This document shows positions 24,401 to 37,260 of a stretch of DNA of 64,000 nt, piece by piece; position 1 is the stretch's first letter, and every line of letters starts with the position of its first letter. Position numbers and translations under genes: made by a program. The notes under the pieces were generated by a model. That model worked only from the letters and a program-made list of their open reading frames with translations, did no database searches and was not told where the DNA came from. The stretch is from contig QUZD01000042.1 of the NCBI GenBank assembly GCA_003693505.1, positions 124,001 through 188,000 on the forward strand, in the 5' to 3' direction. This DNA is from Pseudonectria foliicola (lineage: Eukaryota > Ascomycota > Sordariomycetes > Hypocreales > Nectriaceae).

Positions 24401-27400
24401 GGATCAAGCCGTCAATCATTCAAGCAAGGCCAGGCCAGGCGAGTCCAGTCCAGGCGAGTCCAGCCCAATCCAGCTCATACCAGCTCGATGCAGTCTAATC
24501 GACTCCAGCTGGCTCTTCGCTAGACCGCCCAATCCGCAGGAGGTTCATGCGCTAGCCAAACCCCGAAGCACTCCATGGTTGGCCGAATCCCCAAGCGCCA
24601 TGGGACCCTGTTAATTTGTGGCCAAGCCTGCCAGGGTGCTTGCGCCTTTGGAGGCCTTGGACGCCCTACTGCTGGCCCTGGACGCGTGCGGGCTGCAACG
24701 TCGCCCCTTTCGGGGCACGCGCTCCGCCGACTTGGGCGGCTTGGAATATTGCCTCTGCTCTCCTGCAGTTTTTTTTCCCCCTCCTAACCATCAAAGTACC
24801 TCAGTGGTAGGTCAGCTGATTGGGCGTGGTACGCAGGTCACCGACAACGCGACACCATCGGATGTGCCAAGTCAGGGCTGGCGATACGGCAGGACGGGCC
24901 AGCCCGCTACAGCTCGTAAAAAAAGGGGTGGGCTCCAGATATACAGTCACGACAAAGCTTGGTACAAGGCCGTGCAACCACAAGACATGTCAGTCCCGTT
25001 AATTCACAAACTAGCAGAAGCTGTCAGCATATCAGTGTTGGAAGTGCGTACAGGTTACAGCACGCGGGGCGTGGAGGCCCTCCGGACCCTAGGGCAGAAA
25101 AGAATGGACCGCAGCTTGGCTGCCCCCCCCCCCCCCCCCTTTTCCCCAGCGACGGCATTCCAATATTCACGAGGCGAAAGGCATGCCAAGTAGATGATGC
25201 CGATGCTGAGACGTGCATCACGTCTGCACGGAGAACGGAGCGGGCAGGAAGCAATCGGCCTATGAGATGCCCTCACGGACTTGGGTCCGACGTGTAAGAG
25301 CCAACACCAGGACGAGTTGCGAAGAGTTGGGAAATCGACCCATTGACCCAGGAGCATGTCGGAAGAAAGAGGGCATGGTGCCTGAAGCCCGAGTCCCCGA
25401 GTCAGCATGATGTCAACCAAAGCTCGAGGCACGGGCGGCGGTAAAGGGGACGGCCGCATATCTTGGCGTCGACCAAAGCGAATAGCACGTTGAGCGACCT
25501 GTCATTATGCTGCAATGCGACGCCAGGCCGGCCCTACAATGGGATATTCGACTCGTGGAGCAGCCAATGGAAGGGGGCAATGAGCAATGAGCAACGAGGG
25601 CCATCAAACAAAGCGGCCCCCCGGGTCATGTTCATCAATTACTCCAAGTGCTTTGGACAAACATGCGTTTCTGAACGGTACCTAAGTTACCTATATACCT
25701 AGGTAGGTATCTAGGTATGGAAATGCCAGTATGCAAGGCGTGGGTAGGACACGAGATCGGCGATCGGAAACTGGCGAGGATGAGGCTGAAGCAGCGGTGC
25801 ATGACAAAACTCACGATGGCTGTGGCTCGAGCGCTGGCGTTACCCAAGAAGCGACGAAGAATTATGCGTCTGACTGTGGCTGTTGTGGCTGTTGACTATG
25901 ACTGAAGCCCGATGGTGGTGTCTTGGGTATCCCAAAGTAAGGTGAGTCCGTCCTGTGGATTCCAAGGGGAGAACTGAGCAACGCGATGGTTTACAGCCCT
26001 ACCTCCCAAGTACGAAAATACCTACAGACAGGAAGGCACCGTGAACGTCTATTCGTATTGGCGCGTGCCCCTGGGCAACAGTCTTTGGAACTAGAGGCAC
26101 TATACATAGGTAGCACGGAAGGTAATTATCATAACAGATTACTATTCCATTGGATTGATGCAGCCAAGCAGGTAGGTACCTAGGTAGGTATCTGCCGGAC
26201 TACCGACCTTGCATGCCTGGCAGAGTATTGTCTGAGCCTCCCGTGTTCTCGAATGGCTAAATCCACCGACTAGTAGACGCTCATCTGAGAAACGGGACGA
26301 ATTAATGCCAATATACTGTAGGCCAAAGAGAGAGGCGCTGCGTACTGATGTAGAGTAAGGGACGGCGCAATGTACCATCATTATGCATATAGGCGATGAG
26401 TGGCACTGGCAGTGGGTCCCGGCTCCTCCTACGTCATAGCGGCCTATGTTTTGCCAGGATCAATTAGCGCTTCCCCATCCACCGCATGTACATGCATGTA
26501 CTGCTCTGCCGTGTGCGTGCAATTGAGGAGGGGGGGGGGGGCTCGGGCAGAATCTACAGAATTTGATCTGGACGACCTGGGGAATCCACAGAACCTGCAG
26601 TCCCAAAAGCCGTTGGTAGAGATTCTCCATTTCCATTCCGTCTCGCCCACGGCCAAGCCAAACTGCCACGCCCGAAAGCTTCTCTGGATAGGTGCTTATC
26701 TCTTTCCCTGCTCTGCTGTACGGGGTACAGTAGGTTGGTTGGCTTGCCCGTAGACACCAGAATAGACAGAGGCTGATGACGGAATAAGTCCGCAAGGGCA
26801 GGCTGCCGCTACCACTACCACGTAAGGTACTGGGACTGTCTTGACTGCCTGCCCATCTCCAAAGCCCTGGAGGAGTGTAGGATAGGATAGCGGGCAGAGG
26901 CAGCCCAATAATTCGTCCTGGGGATCCTCTCTTTCCCTCTCCTTCCGGGTGACCTCTCATCTCATCTCATTGCCCATCCTCGAACCGCTAACCGCCGACT
27001 CGCCCGCTCTCCGTGTCGTCGCGGGCCCCGTTGCGGCGGTACCTAGCACTACTTGCGCCCATCCAGTGCTGGCGTTGCCGGGTACTAGGTTCTACAGGTG
27101 CCTAGGTGCTGTGCCATAGCACACTGGGACACCACTGTAGAGGCTGCATAGGTGCCTAGGTAGGTGCCTACCATGGAGGACAGCCCTGCTCTGGGCACCT
27201 AGGCTCAGCTGCCCCAGGGACCTGAGGACGGGAGGGAGGGATGGACCCCAGGCGCCTCTCCATGGAAGCCTGCCGTGTAGATAGGTACCCACGGTACCTA
27301 CCTTACTTACTGTAAACTGTACGTCGTGTGCGTACTGCCCGCTACGACTGCGACGCACGAAAAGGGTTGGCGGGTGGTTCCTAGCAGCCGCTGACAACAT

Positions 27401-28021
27401 CCATCACGTTTTCTTTCATCCTCGCTCACCCTCGTTCGCCCTCGCCTTCGCCCTCACTCTCACCACCAACCAGCACCACCAGCGAGCGGCACCAAGACCG
27501 AGACCGAGACCGAGACCAAGACCACGACCAGCACCAAGACCAGCACCAGGACCGACACCACAACACCACCACATCACCACACCAACTCTCCTCTCCACCA
27601 CTGCTGCATTGTTCGGCAATCCAGCCATCGCCCGCCTCCGCACCATTCACAGGCATCCACACCGGCACCCGTACTACCACCACCACCACCAACACCACTA
27701 CTACTACATCAAATCCCACTGTACCTACCTGCTACCTCACTACTGCATCTACGCATACTACGCACGCACACACACTCATCGCATACCAACGTCTCGCCCA
27801 CTTCCACCTACCGACGAGGACTTCTTTTGCTCCTCTTCCCTCCCCCGACTCGCCTTGATCCCGCTGCCAGCCAGCTTGCCCTCCCACCCTCTTTCATCTG
27901 TCCCGTGTGCGCCGCGACGGATCCCTCGAGGCAGCCTCCTCCCATTCGCGCATCTAGGTACCGACACAAGGCTGGCACACCGACCTCTCACGAGCAACAG
28001 CGCCCTCCCTGCCCATGAGGC
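21441..28021. other. Gene-free region and CA-rich leader upstream of the histidine kinase
   Basis: No gene is supported across 6.6 kb. Open frames are short, lack domains and are broken by stops in all plausible splice combinations I tried. The region has many TAGGTAGGTA/TACCTAGGTA motifs (about 22062, 23440-23480, 23950, 25680-25715, 26170, 27150-27170), a C17 run (25123-25139) and a G12 run (26530-26541). From about 27420 to the ATG the + strand becomes CACCA-, ACCGAG- and CCCTCG-rich, probably the promoter and 5' leader of the kinase gene. Confidence 0.6.
25123..25139. repeat. C17 homopolymer
   Basis: A run of 17 C. Similar long G/C runs occur at 26530-26541 (G12), 39330-39344 (C15), 41319-41335 (G17), 47483-47495 (G13) and 58802-58811 (G10), while A/T runs of such length are not seen. 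Confidence 0.9.
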
Positions 28022-31000
28022 ATGCCCGGCCTCAACTCGCCGCCCGTCGACAAGCCCGGAGTATTTCCAACGCGTCAACTCGTCCTTCCAACTCCGTCTG
28101 CGTCGCTCGTTTCCGCCGCACTCTCCGGCCGCCATCCTTCTGAGCCTCCATCTGAGCCCTCGCCCTCGCCCCCGCTACCTGGTAGCCCGATTGTCGACAC
28201 CGCTAGACATGGAGGTGTGATGCGCCGCCCGCCAACCGAGACTGTGAATGCGAACACGCCGGATGCAATGGCGCATCACCACCCGTCTCAGCCCTCGCCT
28301 CAAAGCCTGGATTGCTCACCAGCCGCATCCCAGAACCGCACCATGTGTGACGACCACGTGCCTCAGCAGGCAACACCAACCCTCAACTATCCCGGCGAGA
28401 CCGTTCCCGAACACACCCCTCCTGGGCGCGCCAACACTGACGATGCCGGCATAACCACTTCCCAGAAGCAGCTCAACGATTATCGGGAGAAATTAGCACG
28501 GGATCTGGAGAGGCGGGAACTGTCCGCCCGAGGATTGGTTGCGAGTCCCGTCGACAAAGCCCGTGTCTCGCCCATCCCCGAAGAGACCTTTTCGCACTCA
28601 CCTATGCCCACCTCCACCCTAACTACGACTTCGTCCGAGTCCGGGGCTACTGTCCGCGGCGGCACGACGCCGGCCGCCGTTGCCGCGACCCCGTCTTATC
28701 CCTTTCCCCGGATGGCGCCCGGAGGCTTTGTCCCCTCCTACCTACACAGGCCTTTTACCACCCTCTCCCCTACAGGCGCCCCTCGGGTCTCTCATTCCAT
28801 GTCCTTTGAGGGCCTCACCATGACTGCCCAGGACAAAGTCCTCTCGGGCAACTCTACGCCAGCCTCAAACTTCACTTTCAACCCTTCCGCCATGTCTCCC
28901 CAACCTGGTAATCTCGACTTCCCCAACCCTAATCTTTACGACCTCTCCCTGATGCTTGCTGCCGAACCCGGCTTGGACGCTTGGTGGAACACAGTCGTCC
29001 AAATAATGAGGGATGTCTACAAGGCGGAACGCGTCACACTCGCCGTGCCCGCCGACTCCACAGATATTGAAAACGTTCCTTGGGGCCAAAAAGCTACCTA
29101 CAGCGACCGAAGAGAAGACGACCTCAGTATGGGCTACATGGCCAAGGGGAGTAGTGCCTTCCCCAACAGCGACAGGGACATGTCCGAAGGCACACCAAAC
29201 CCGGAAGACGCGCCTAGAACCGCTGATGTGTTGCGACCTAGCCTGGCAAGTCGACATTCCTACACCAGCTATGAGGATAACAAGGAAACGACACAGGGAC
29301 CCTCGCCGAACCCTCCTAGCCGACCCTCGTATCTAGCCAGGAGCCAGAGCAACCTGCCGTGGAGTCGCAAAGCAAGGGACAGCATGGTGGAACAGGCTCA
29401 GCTCAACAAGTCGACTCTAGATAGGCATGATGCTGCCGAGCAACCCGTCCCCAGCTGGGAGACCCCGCTGTTACCTGAGCAAGAAGGGCAGGGTCGCGTG
29501 TTGCCGGTTCTTCAGGCTCTCGACTACGAGGCCGATCCTCTCATCGATCACAGTGGCGTCATGCGAGTGCTGGAGCGAGGCCGCGCTATTGCTCTCACGC
29601 GCAGTTATCCTTACCTTTCAAGTACAACTTCAGACCAACCTCCCAAGCAAAAGGCTTCACCAAAAGATACCACCGAAACGACGAAAAAAACCCACAAGCC
29701 ACGATCCGAATCCTTCTCGAAGCTCTCCTCGATTCTCGGCACAGCCAGTAACTCGCGAATGCCAACACGAAGCAAAACGGTCTCGGGAGAGAAATCAAAG
29801 GCGCTGTTATCTCGACTCGAGGGCCGATTGGACGATGAACGCCCTAGACCCCCAACTCCAAAGTACGAAGAGTACGAACAAACGCCTCCGTCGCCATGGT
29901 CACAGTCCCCCGCCCCGTCGCCAGCAGTGCGTTCGGACCCGAAAGAAAACCCATTCTTCACGGACGCCATGGTCGACGAAGATTCCTTCAATCCCGGATC
30001 TGGTACAGCTGACTATACCGGAATGCGCCCCCCCGAAGCCATTGGTGTTGACAACTCCTGGACAGTCCTTCACATCCCACTATCTCACATCCTCCTATCG
30101 AAACCCAGTCATCCTTTCAAACTGGACAACTCGGTCATTGAACAGAAGTCGCACGCCAGAGGAAAAAGCGATAGCTGGATAGACTCCAAGGAGGAGAGTG
30201 GACGCCAAACGCCGGATAGCCTCAAAAGAGACAAGCCGGCGCCTATTGCCATTCTGTCCATTCTGAGTCCCATTATTCCTTATCCTTCCAACTTGCGTCA
30301 TTCTCTGGAGCATCTAGCACCACACATGGCGACGACCTTTTCCCTAGCCCGGCACTACAGCAACCTCGAGACCGAGCTGGCAGGCATTCAACGAAAGAGG
30401 CCACAGAGAGCTGGATTTGGCGCCGTGGCTCCTGATGGCCGTCCTCTGGAGAGTGTTTCCTACCTCACAGCTAATGACCTCGTACCTCAACACTCGCGCG
30501 CCGGAAGCATGACAAGCCCCAGCGACTACTCAGCTGTATCCAAGAGTGCGGCGGGCTCCCCCTTGGGAACGCCTGGATGGGATCAAGGATCTCTGAGCTT
30601 CCTTGCTGACAAGCGGCAGCAACCTACATCAAGTCCGGCGGCTTCCTCACAGGGGGAAGGTTATTTCAGCACGAAGCAAAAGTTTGCCGCACCTTCTCGA
30701 CAAGAGTCCCTCTCGTCCGGATATCCAAGGCCAAGGCGGGGATCGAGCGAGGAGAAGAGACCACGATTCTTCAGCTCCACCACGCAAGACTCGACTGGTC
30801 CAAGCCCTTACTCAGACAGGCCATCGCGCGATAGCGAGGACTCCGCAACGGGCTCTCTGCAAAGACCTTCGATGCTGGATGCTCGAGAGAGTAGTGCGGA
30901 TGTCTCTGATACGACGGGTGGCGAGAAGAACGAGAAACGCAGCGAGCTCGGACATGGCCGACATGGACATACCTTGCTGCACTCTTACGGGGCGGATTTT

Positions 31001-34000
31001 GCATCCACTTTTCAGTCTCTCCCGCCTAGCTCCACGCTCAACAGCCGGCAATCTACAGTTCCCAGTCCGTCTCGAAGCGGTTCCCTGACCAACGTGGCGG
31101 CTGATATGCCACCGCCCTCAGACCGGCTGAAGGGGCTGATTTTAGACTCCTTGCCGGCGCATGTGTTTGTCGCCCTTCCTCAGACAGGCGAAATCGTCTG
31201 GGTGAATAGCCGCTATCTATCCTACCGTGGACAGACTGCGGCTGATTTGGCCGAAAACCCTTGGGGCAGTTTGCACCATGACGACCGGGACGAGTACTTG
31301 AGGGCCTGGGGCCACTCGATAAGGACAGGGGAACAGTTCTCTAGGACTGTCCGCATCAGACGGTTTGACGGTGCCTATCGATGGTTCTACGCTAGGGCAG
31401 TCGCATCAAAAGACAAACGCGGGGTCATTATGCAATTCCTTGGCTCATATATGGATATTCACGACCAACATATTGCCGAGCTCAAGGCCGCACGACAAGA
31501 GGAAATTGAAGCCTCGGAGGCCAAGCATCGCTTACTCGCCAATCTGATACCGCAGATCATCTTCACCGCCACCGAGGACGAAGGCATCACGTTTGCCAAC
31601 GAACAGTGGCTGTCGTATACTGGCCAGAGCTTCACAGACTCTTTGGGTCTTGGCTTCATGGACTTCGTGCACCCCGATGACCTTGCCAAATGTCGAATCC
31701 CCCCGAATCAGCCATCTGCGTCTAAAGAATATAGGACAGAACCGGAGAAGAAGGCATACCAGGACTCCGGTTCCTCTGAGGCAACCTCAGTCAGTACGGT
31801 CCGCGGCCCAAACCCTCCACCATCTGAAGACGCGGGTTCACAAGGCAATGCGCCTCAACCGCTCTCTCGCCACAACAGCTCAAGCAGCAGTTCTGCTTGT
31901 GAATGGCCGTCTGCTGATCTAACTAAACTGGCCCAGAAGGGAATTATCAAGGTGGCCACCGATAGCAATGGTCGGGTTTCCTACACGACGGAAGTCCGAC
32001 TCTTGTCCAAGACGGGCGAGTATCGTTGGCACCTCATCCGATGTGTCGAGATCGACACCATTGATTTCGGCGCCGGAGCCAGCTCGTATTTCGGCTCTGC
32101 TACAGACATCAATGACCACAAGCTTCTCGAGGCCAAGCTCAAGGAGGCCATGGAATCCAAGAGCAAATTCCTCAGCAACATGTCCCATGAGATTCGAACA
32201 CCTCTCATTGGAATATCAGGCATGGTCAGCTTCCTCCAGGACACCACACTGAATGAAGAGCAGCTCGACTACACCAACACCATTCAAACGAGCGCCAACA
32301 GTCTGATTATGATTATCAACGATATTCTCGACCTCTCCAAAGTTGATGCAGGCATGATGAAGCTCAAGTACGAGTGGTTCCACACTCGGTCTCTCATTGA
32401 GGATGTCAACGAGCTTGTTTCGACAATGGCAATTGCCAAGCGGCTCGAGTTGAACTATCTCATTGAAGCCGACGTCCCAGCATGGGTCAAGGGTGACAAG
32501 GTCCGTATCCGACAGGTTCTGCTCAATGTCATTGGAAACGCCATCAAGTTCACTTCGGAAGGGGAGGTGTTTAGTCGATGCAGGGTGTTCCGCGACGAAG
32601 AATCAAGTCTGGCCCAAGGAGAAATTATGCTGGAGTTTGCCATCATGGATACCGGGCGTGGATTTTCTAAGGAGGAAGCCGACCTCATCTTTAAGCCCTT
32701 CAGTCAAATTGATGGAAGCAGCACCCGCCAGCACGGGGGAAGCGGTCTTGGCCTTGTCATTTCGAGGCAGCTTGCCGAACTTCATGGTGGCCAGATGAAG
32801 GGCACGGCCGTACCTGGGAAGGGGTCGACATTCACCTTCACCGCTCGGTTTACCTTGCCAACTTCCGACGACCGTCCCAATCTTCCAGGAAGTCCCGCCA
32901 CTTTCGCATCTAAACCGGACGAGAATGTACCGTCGAGCGTCAAGTCACTGCCTCCTCCGCACATGCCCCGTATCCTGTCCACCACCACCACCACCACCAC
33001 CACCACCACCGGCGGCACCGACTCGGAATTCATCTCGCCTGCTGCAGACTCGACCAGCTCCAACCCCTCGGTGCGATCAGGGCAGTCGCCAGTCACTGAC
33101 CGGTCTTCGGCAACGTCTGTCAACACTGGTCTCGCGCGCTTCAGCGAAGCCGCCAAAGCTAGTGGACAAGACCTCTCCCAGATGAAGCTGGAGATGCCTT
33201 CTGGCCGCACCTCACCCGGCACAACGCCGACGCAGGACAACAACGGCCAGCCCTCGCCAGAAGACTTCCGTCCGCCCATGTACTCAATCCTCATCATCTG
33301 TCCCCAGGTCCATAGCCGGGAGGCGACGACACAGCACATCGAGATGACACTACCGAAAGACGTGCCTCATCAAATTACGGCCCTTGCCAGTGCGGAAGAG
33401 GCTGAAACTCTGATCGGGGGCGAGGACCCCATCAAGTTTACGCACATTGTTGTCAACCTGCCGTCAGCCGAGGCAATCATCTCGCTCATGGATCAGATCA
33501 CAAAGTCTCAGACAGTTGATAAGACAACCATCCTGGTGCTCTCCGACTCGGTTCAACGGCAAAAGGTAATCAAGATGGCGGCCGATACCAAATATCAACA
33601 CCTCTTCTCCGAAAACCTGGTCACGTTCATTTACAAGCCAGTCAAGCCTTCGCGTTTCGCCGTCATTTTCGACCCGAAAAAGATGCGTGACCTGAGCATT
33701 GATCGGAACCGTTCTACAGCACAGCAGATGGTCGAGGACCAGAAGGCTAGCTACCTGGAGATTGAGCGGCGCATGGGTAACAAGGGCTACAAGGTCCTGC
33801 TGGTGGAAGACAACCCCGTGAACCAAAAGGTCCTGATGAAGTATCTGAAGAAGATCGGCGTTGATGTCGAGATTGCGGTGGACGGCGAGGAGTGTACGAG
33901 CATGGTTCTGTCAAAGCCCCATCAGCACTACTCCCTCATTTTGGTAAGCATCCCAAGCCTGGTGCATTCGCCCATCGAGAAGACCATGCTAACCACACTT

Positions 34001-34228
34001 AACCAATAGTGCGATCTTCACATGCCTCGCAAGGACGGCTACCAAGCGTGTCGCGAAATCCGTCAGTGGGAGCTCGCCGCCAACTATCCAAAGATGCCCA
34101 TCATCGCCCTCTCGGCCAACGTCATGTCAGACGTCCAAGACAAGTGTATCGCAGCGGGATTTAGCGACTACGTCACGAAGCCCGTCGACTTTATTGATCT
34201 CAGCAGGGCCATGTCCAAGTTCTTCTGA
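28022..34228 (+). CDS. Hybrid histidine kinase (GAF-like, PAS, HisKA, HATPase, receiver)
   Basis: Exons are 28022-33943 and 34010-34228 (2046 aa). The first ~300 residues are Pro/Ser-rich. A GAF-like region (about 300-790) is split by low-complexity inserts; it starts at LMLAAEPGLDAWWNTVVQIM. Two PAS/PAC units follow (about 1030-1150 and 1170-1365, the second with a Ser-rich insert). The H-box SNMSHEIRTPL carries the phospho-acceptor His1389; an N-box (LLNVIGNAIKF) and G-boxes (DTGRGF, GGSGLGL) show a complete ATPase domain. A Thr run at ~1655 precedes a degenerate receiver (about 1752-1886), then a full receiver (VLLVEDNPVNQ, phospho-acceptor Asp1976 in CDLHMP, Lys in VTKPVD). Such kinases feed a phosphorelay through an HPt protein to response regulators. 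The architecture recalls Neurospora DCC-1-type kinases (from memory). No transmembrane segment is seen, so it is probably cytosolic. The start is the first ATG of the frame; an upstream exon is possible. Confidence 0.93.
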
Positions 34229-35290
34229 TGATGCTCGGGCGAAGCCATATTGCCCTACCTCGGGCCTCTCCCCCCCCCCCAATCCTTCTTACGACGCTCA
34301 TCTGTTGGATGCAAGCGACTGGTTCCCGTGCCCAGATTCGTATTTCGTATACCCTACCAGCTTATGAAGAAGAAACGAAAGACCTAATCCGCGGCGCCAT
34401 GTTCAGCTAGACTTAGATTTGCTTTTCGGGCTATTTGTTGTCGGGACACTGACTACACGAATACACCATCCGAGTTTCATCCTTCTCTTCTTTCGCCAAC
34501 GGTCTCGCCTTCAGCATTATTACCCGGGTTTGGTTTGGAATTCTGTTCAGTTCATGTAATGGAGAAGGCGGGCCAGTCATCCGACCCCCTTTCTCCACCT
34601 TCTTTCTTCATCTTTAAGTCCTTTTTCTTTTTCCCTTCCCTGTGCAACCAAAGCATACCCCCTCCAACCTGTTTCATGAGTTTCATCATTTTTGTCTCTG
34701 GGGAGCAGGACAATGGTGGCAAGGGGGAAAGGCAGTTTAGGAGTTTGGCACTTGGCACCATGTATTTAGGGACGGTACTTCATTTCCATAATCCTTTCTT
34801 CCTACACTCTGGGCTTGCGATCATTCTGTGTACTGCTGGGTGGAGAACCAAGTCGGAGGAGTCTTTTGGGGCCTCGGATGAGTTTTTACGTAGAGACCAA
34901 TTTACGCTGCCGTAGGGCGTGAAGACGCTGCATCGGCTGATGGTCCCAGATGCGGGTAATTGACCTTATTCGCCTTCATTCATCCATGGCACAGTTGAAC
35001 AGCTGCGGAGTGTGTACAGTGTGTGACAGCCCAGATTAAATAGGCGGGTTGACAATGGTGAGTATTCCCAAGGGACCGGGGTATGCAGTACAATAGATAC
35101 CGTGACGTCTACAGGGTGTGTCACTGTCCATCAAGCGCCTGGTTGTGAGGCCATGGTAGTAATGGGGAAAGCCAGTGTGCCAATAGTGTATTTGGGTACG
35201 TTTTCCGGAAACGCGGCGCTTTAAGAGTCAGAGTCATCGAAGTCATCAGGGTGCCCTTGCTTTGAAGCACCCGGGCATCAGTCCGTCGTT
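34229..35290. other. Convergent intergenic region
   Basis: This interval lies between the stop of the histidine kinase and the stop of the histidine-phosphatase gene and should hold both 3' untranslated regions. A pyrimidine-rich stretch occurs at 34590-34640. No gene is supported. Confidence 0.6.
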
Positions 35291-36897
35291 TCAGTAGACG
35301 CTGCCCAATATGCTCCGATCCTTTTCTTCTGCTTCATCCAGGTCTTCCACCTCAGCGTCGCCTCCGACGGACGATTCTGGCGAGGCATCGCCCAGGCGAT
35401 TTGTTCGCCTCTGTCCTCTTCCATCTTCATGCTCATATGTTAGATATTCGGTGCTACCATCGGTGTCTCCATGGGCCGAGTCATGGGCAGCCTTGTTGAT
35501 GCTTTTTTTGCGGGCGTTGAGCGGCATATCCCGGTCTAGGCCATGGGCGTCGTCGTCCGAGGCATCGGTGTCCGTGTCTGCTGCTGAGGTGTGGCCAGAG
35601 TACGTGCCGCCTCCGTCGCGCCCGACATGCATGTACGGCGGCGATTGGGAGCTCTGGGTGCCATCTTCCACCTTGGTCATGGAGAGACCGGTGTCCAGGT
35701 CGCTGTCGGCGGGCCCGACAGCTTGGCTAGGCGCGCTTTGATCGCCTAGCCTCAACGAGGCTTTGGTAGTATTCATCATCAACCCTCCCGTAGGGGGCGG
35801 GCTCGTCGGCGAAGTAATCTGGCCGTAAGCGGCCGGCCCGCCGTTCTCGACGTCCGTCTTGCGCATGATTTCCAGGTCTTCGCGCTTGACGTAGTGACTG
35901 CTGTGGTTGCACCCGTTGGGGCAGCCGCCCCATTGGCGGGTAACAACAAACGTCTTATTGCGCTGCAGCTTGTAGTTGTCCTTTTCCCTCTCCTCCCGAT
36001 CCTTGTCCTTGTCTTTGATAGCCCGCTCGCGACGCAGCTCTGACCATGTACGAAGTTTGTTCTGGAGTAGGTATTTGCCGTTGTCTTGCTTGCGCATGAT
36101 GAGGAACTCGCAATGGTTAATGTTGCGGAGGTCTTCAAAATACTCGACCGTGAAGTGATACCACTTCATTAGGAACACTCGAGACATGAGACCATGGGTT
36201 ACTAGACGACCGCACCGTTAGCAAACAAAGGAAGGTGACGGATTTGGAGTCGTGAGGCACCTACCTAGCACGCAGACGCTGGCAAAGTCATCGTCGCCAA
36301 ACTGACGCCACAAGCTCTCATTGAAACCGCTGACGCGGTCGTAGGCATCGGCGGCGCTCTCTCCGTTGGGAATACGGTAGAAGAAGTGGCCGTAATCGGC
36401 CCTCTCTTGCCACATGCGCTCCATCTCGGCGCTACATGGCTGGAAGTTGCCAAAATCCTGTTCCCGCAGCCGGGGTTCCTCGTGGACCTTGATTTTGGAT
36501 CGGCGGAAGGGAGAGGGCTCGGGTTCGTCGGCGGTCAGCGTGGCGAGGATGCCTTCGGCGGTCTCTCTTGTGCGTCTGTAGGGGGATGTGAAGAAGTGCA
36601 GGGTGTCGTCGGGGCGGAGTAGTTCGCGTAACCGGCGGCCGGCATCGTGGGCTTGGTTCCAGCCTTCGGGCGTCAGCTTGACGCGGTGATCGGGGATGGT
36701 CTGGTGAATGTCTCGGTTCTCTAGAGGGCAGCAACGGATGAATGGTCAGTCGTCGATCCTTGTTCAAGGGGATGATGGGACGGCATGGTATGGTGAGGAT
36801 GCGGGGCAGCAGAGAGGAAGGGACGGGAAGGGAATGGCATACTGTTGCCTTCGGATTGGCCATGGCGAACCAGGATGATCAACCGTGGTTTGGTCAT
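35291..36897 (-). CDS. Histidine-phosphatase superfamily (phosphoglycerate-mutase-like) protein
   Basis: Minus-strand exons are 36897-36843, 36720-36265 and 36201-35291 (473 aa), with 122- and 63-bp introns in frame. The N-terminus MTKPRLIILVRHGQSEGN contains the catalytic RHG motif (His12), and the second catalytic histidine is in VTHGLMSR (~173). The first ~300 residues form the phosphatase fold; FFTSPYRRTRETAE and EEPRLREQDFGNFQ are typical family segments. The remaining ~170 residues are a Ser/Asp/Glu-rich, probably disordered extension with an unusual CPNGCNHSSHY segment just before it. The fold covers acid phosphatases, cofactor-dependent mutases and others; the fungal group with this C-terminal extension resembles yeast Ydr051c/Det1 (from memory), so a cytosolic phosphatase is more likely than a glycolytic mutase. 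Substrate unknown. Confidence 0.92.
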
Positions 36898-37183
36898 GGC
36901 GCGGCGCGGCGCGGCGTGGCGAGGCGAGGCGAGGCTAGATTGTGTGCCTAGGTATGCCTACCTATGTTGCTGAGAATGTGCAACGCAGATGGATACCTAC
37001 TGTAGGTAGATGGGTGGAAGGCTTGAGGTCGCGATCGATGGTAGATAGGTAGGTAGGTGTGGTAGGTAGATGTGGTACGCGGGGGCGATTGGGTGGGAGA
37101 GAAGGGCGATGTCGACCAAGAAGCAGCCAGAAGTAAGTAAGAGGCGAGACACGGGCTGGAGGAAGAGAGCGGAGAGTTGGCAG

Positions 37184-37260
37184 TTGACAGTTGACAGTTG
37201 ACAGTTGACAGTTGACAGTTGACAGTTGACAGTTGACAGTTGACAGTTGACAGTTGACAG
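37184..37260. repeat. TTGACAG heptamer array, 11 copies
   Basis: Eleven perfect TTGACAG units follow one another without interruption, preceded by one diverged unit (TTGGCAG, 37177-37183). The array sits about 290-360 bp upstream of the phosphatase ATG and about 1.3 kb upstream of the DUF1168 ATG. Confidence 0.97.

Noticed and set aside
24618..25193. 191-codon plus-strand frame
   Set aside because: It does not start at an ATG, crosses the C17 homopolymer and has no recognisable similarity.
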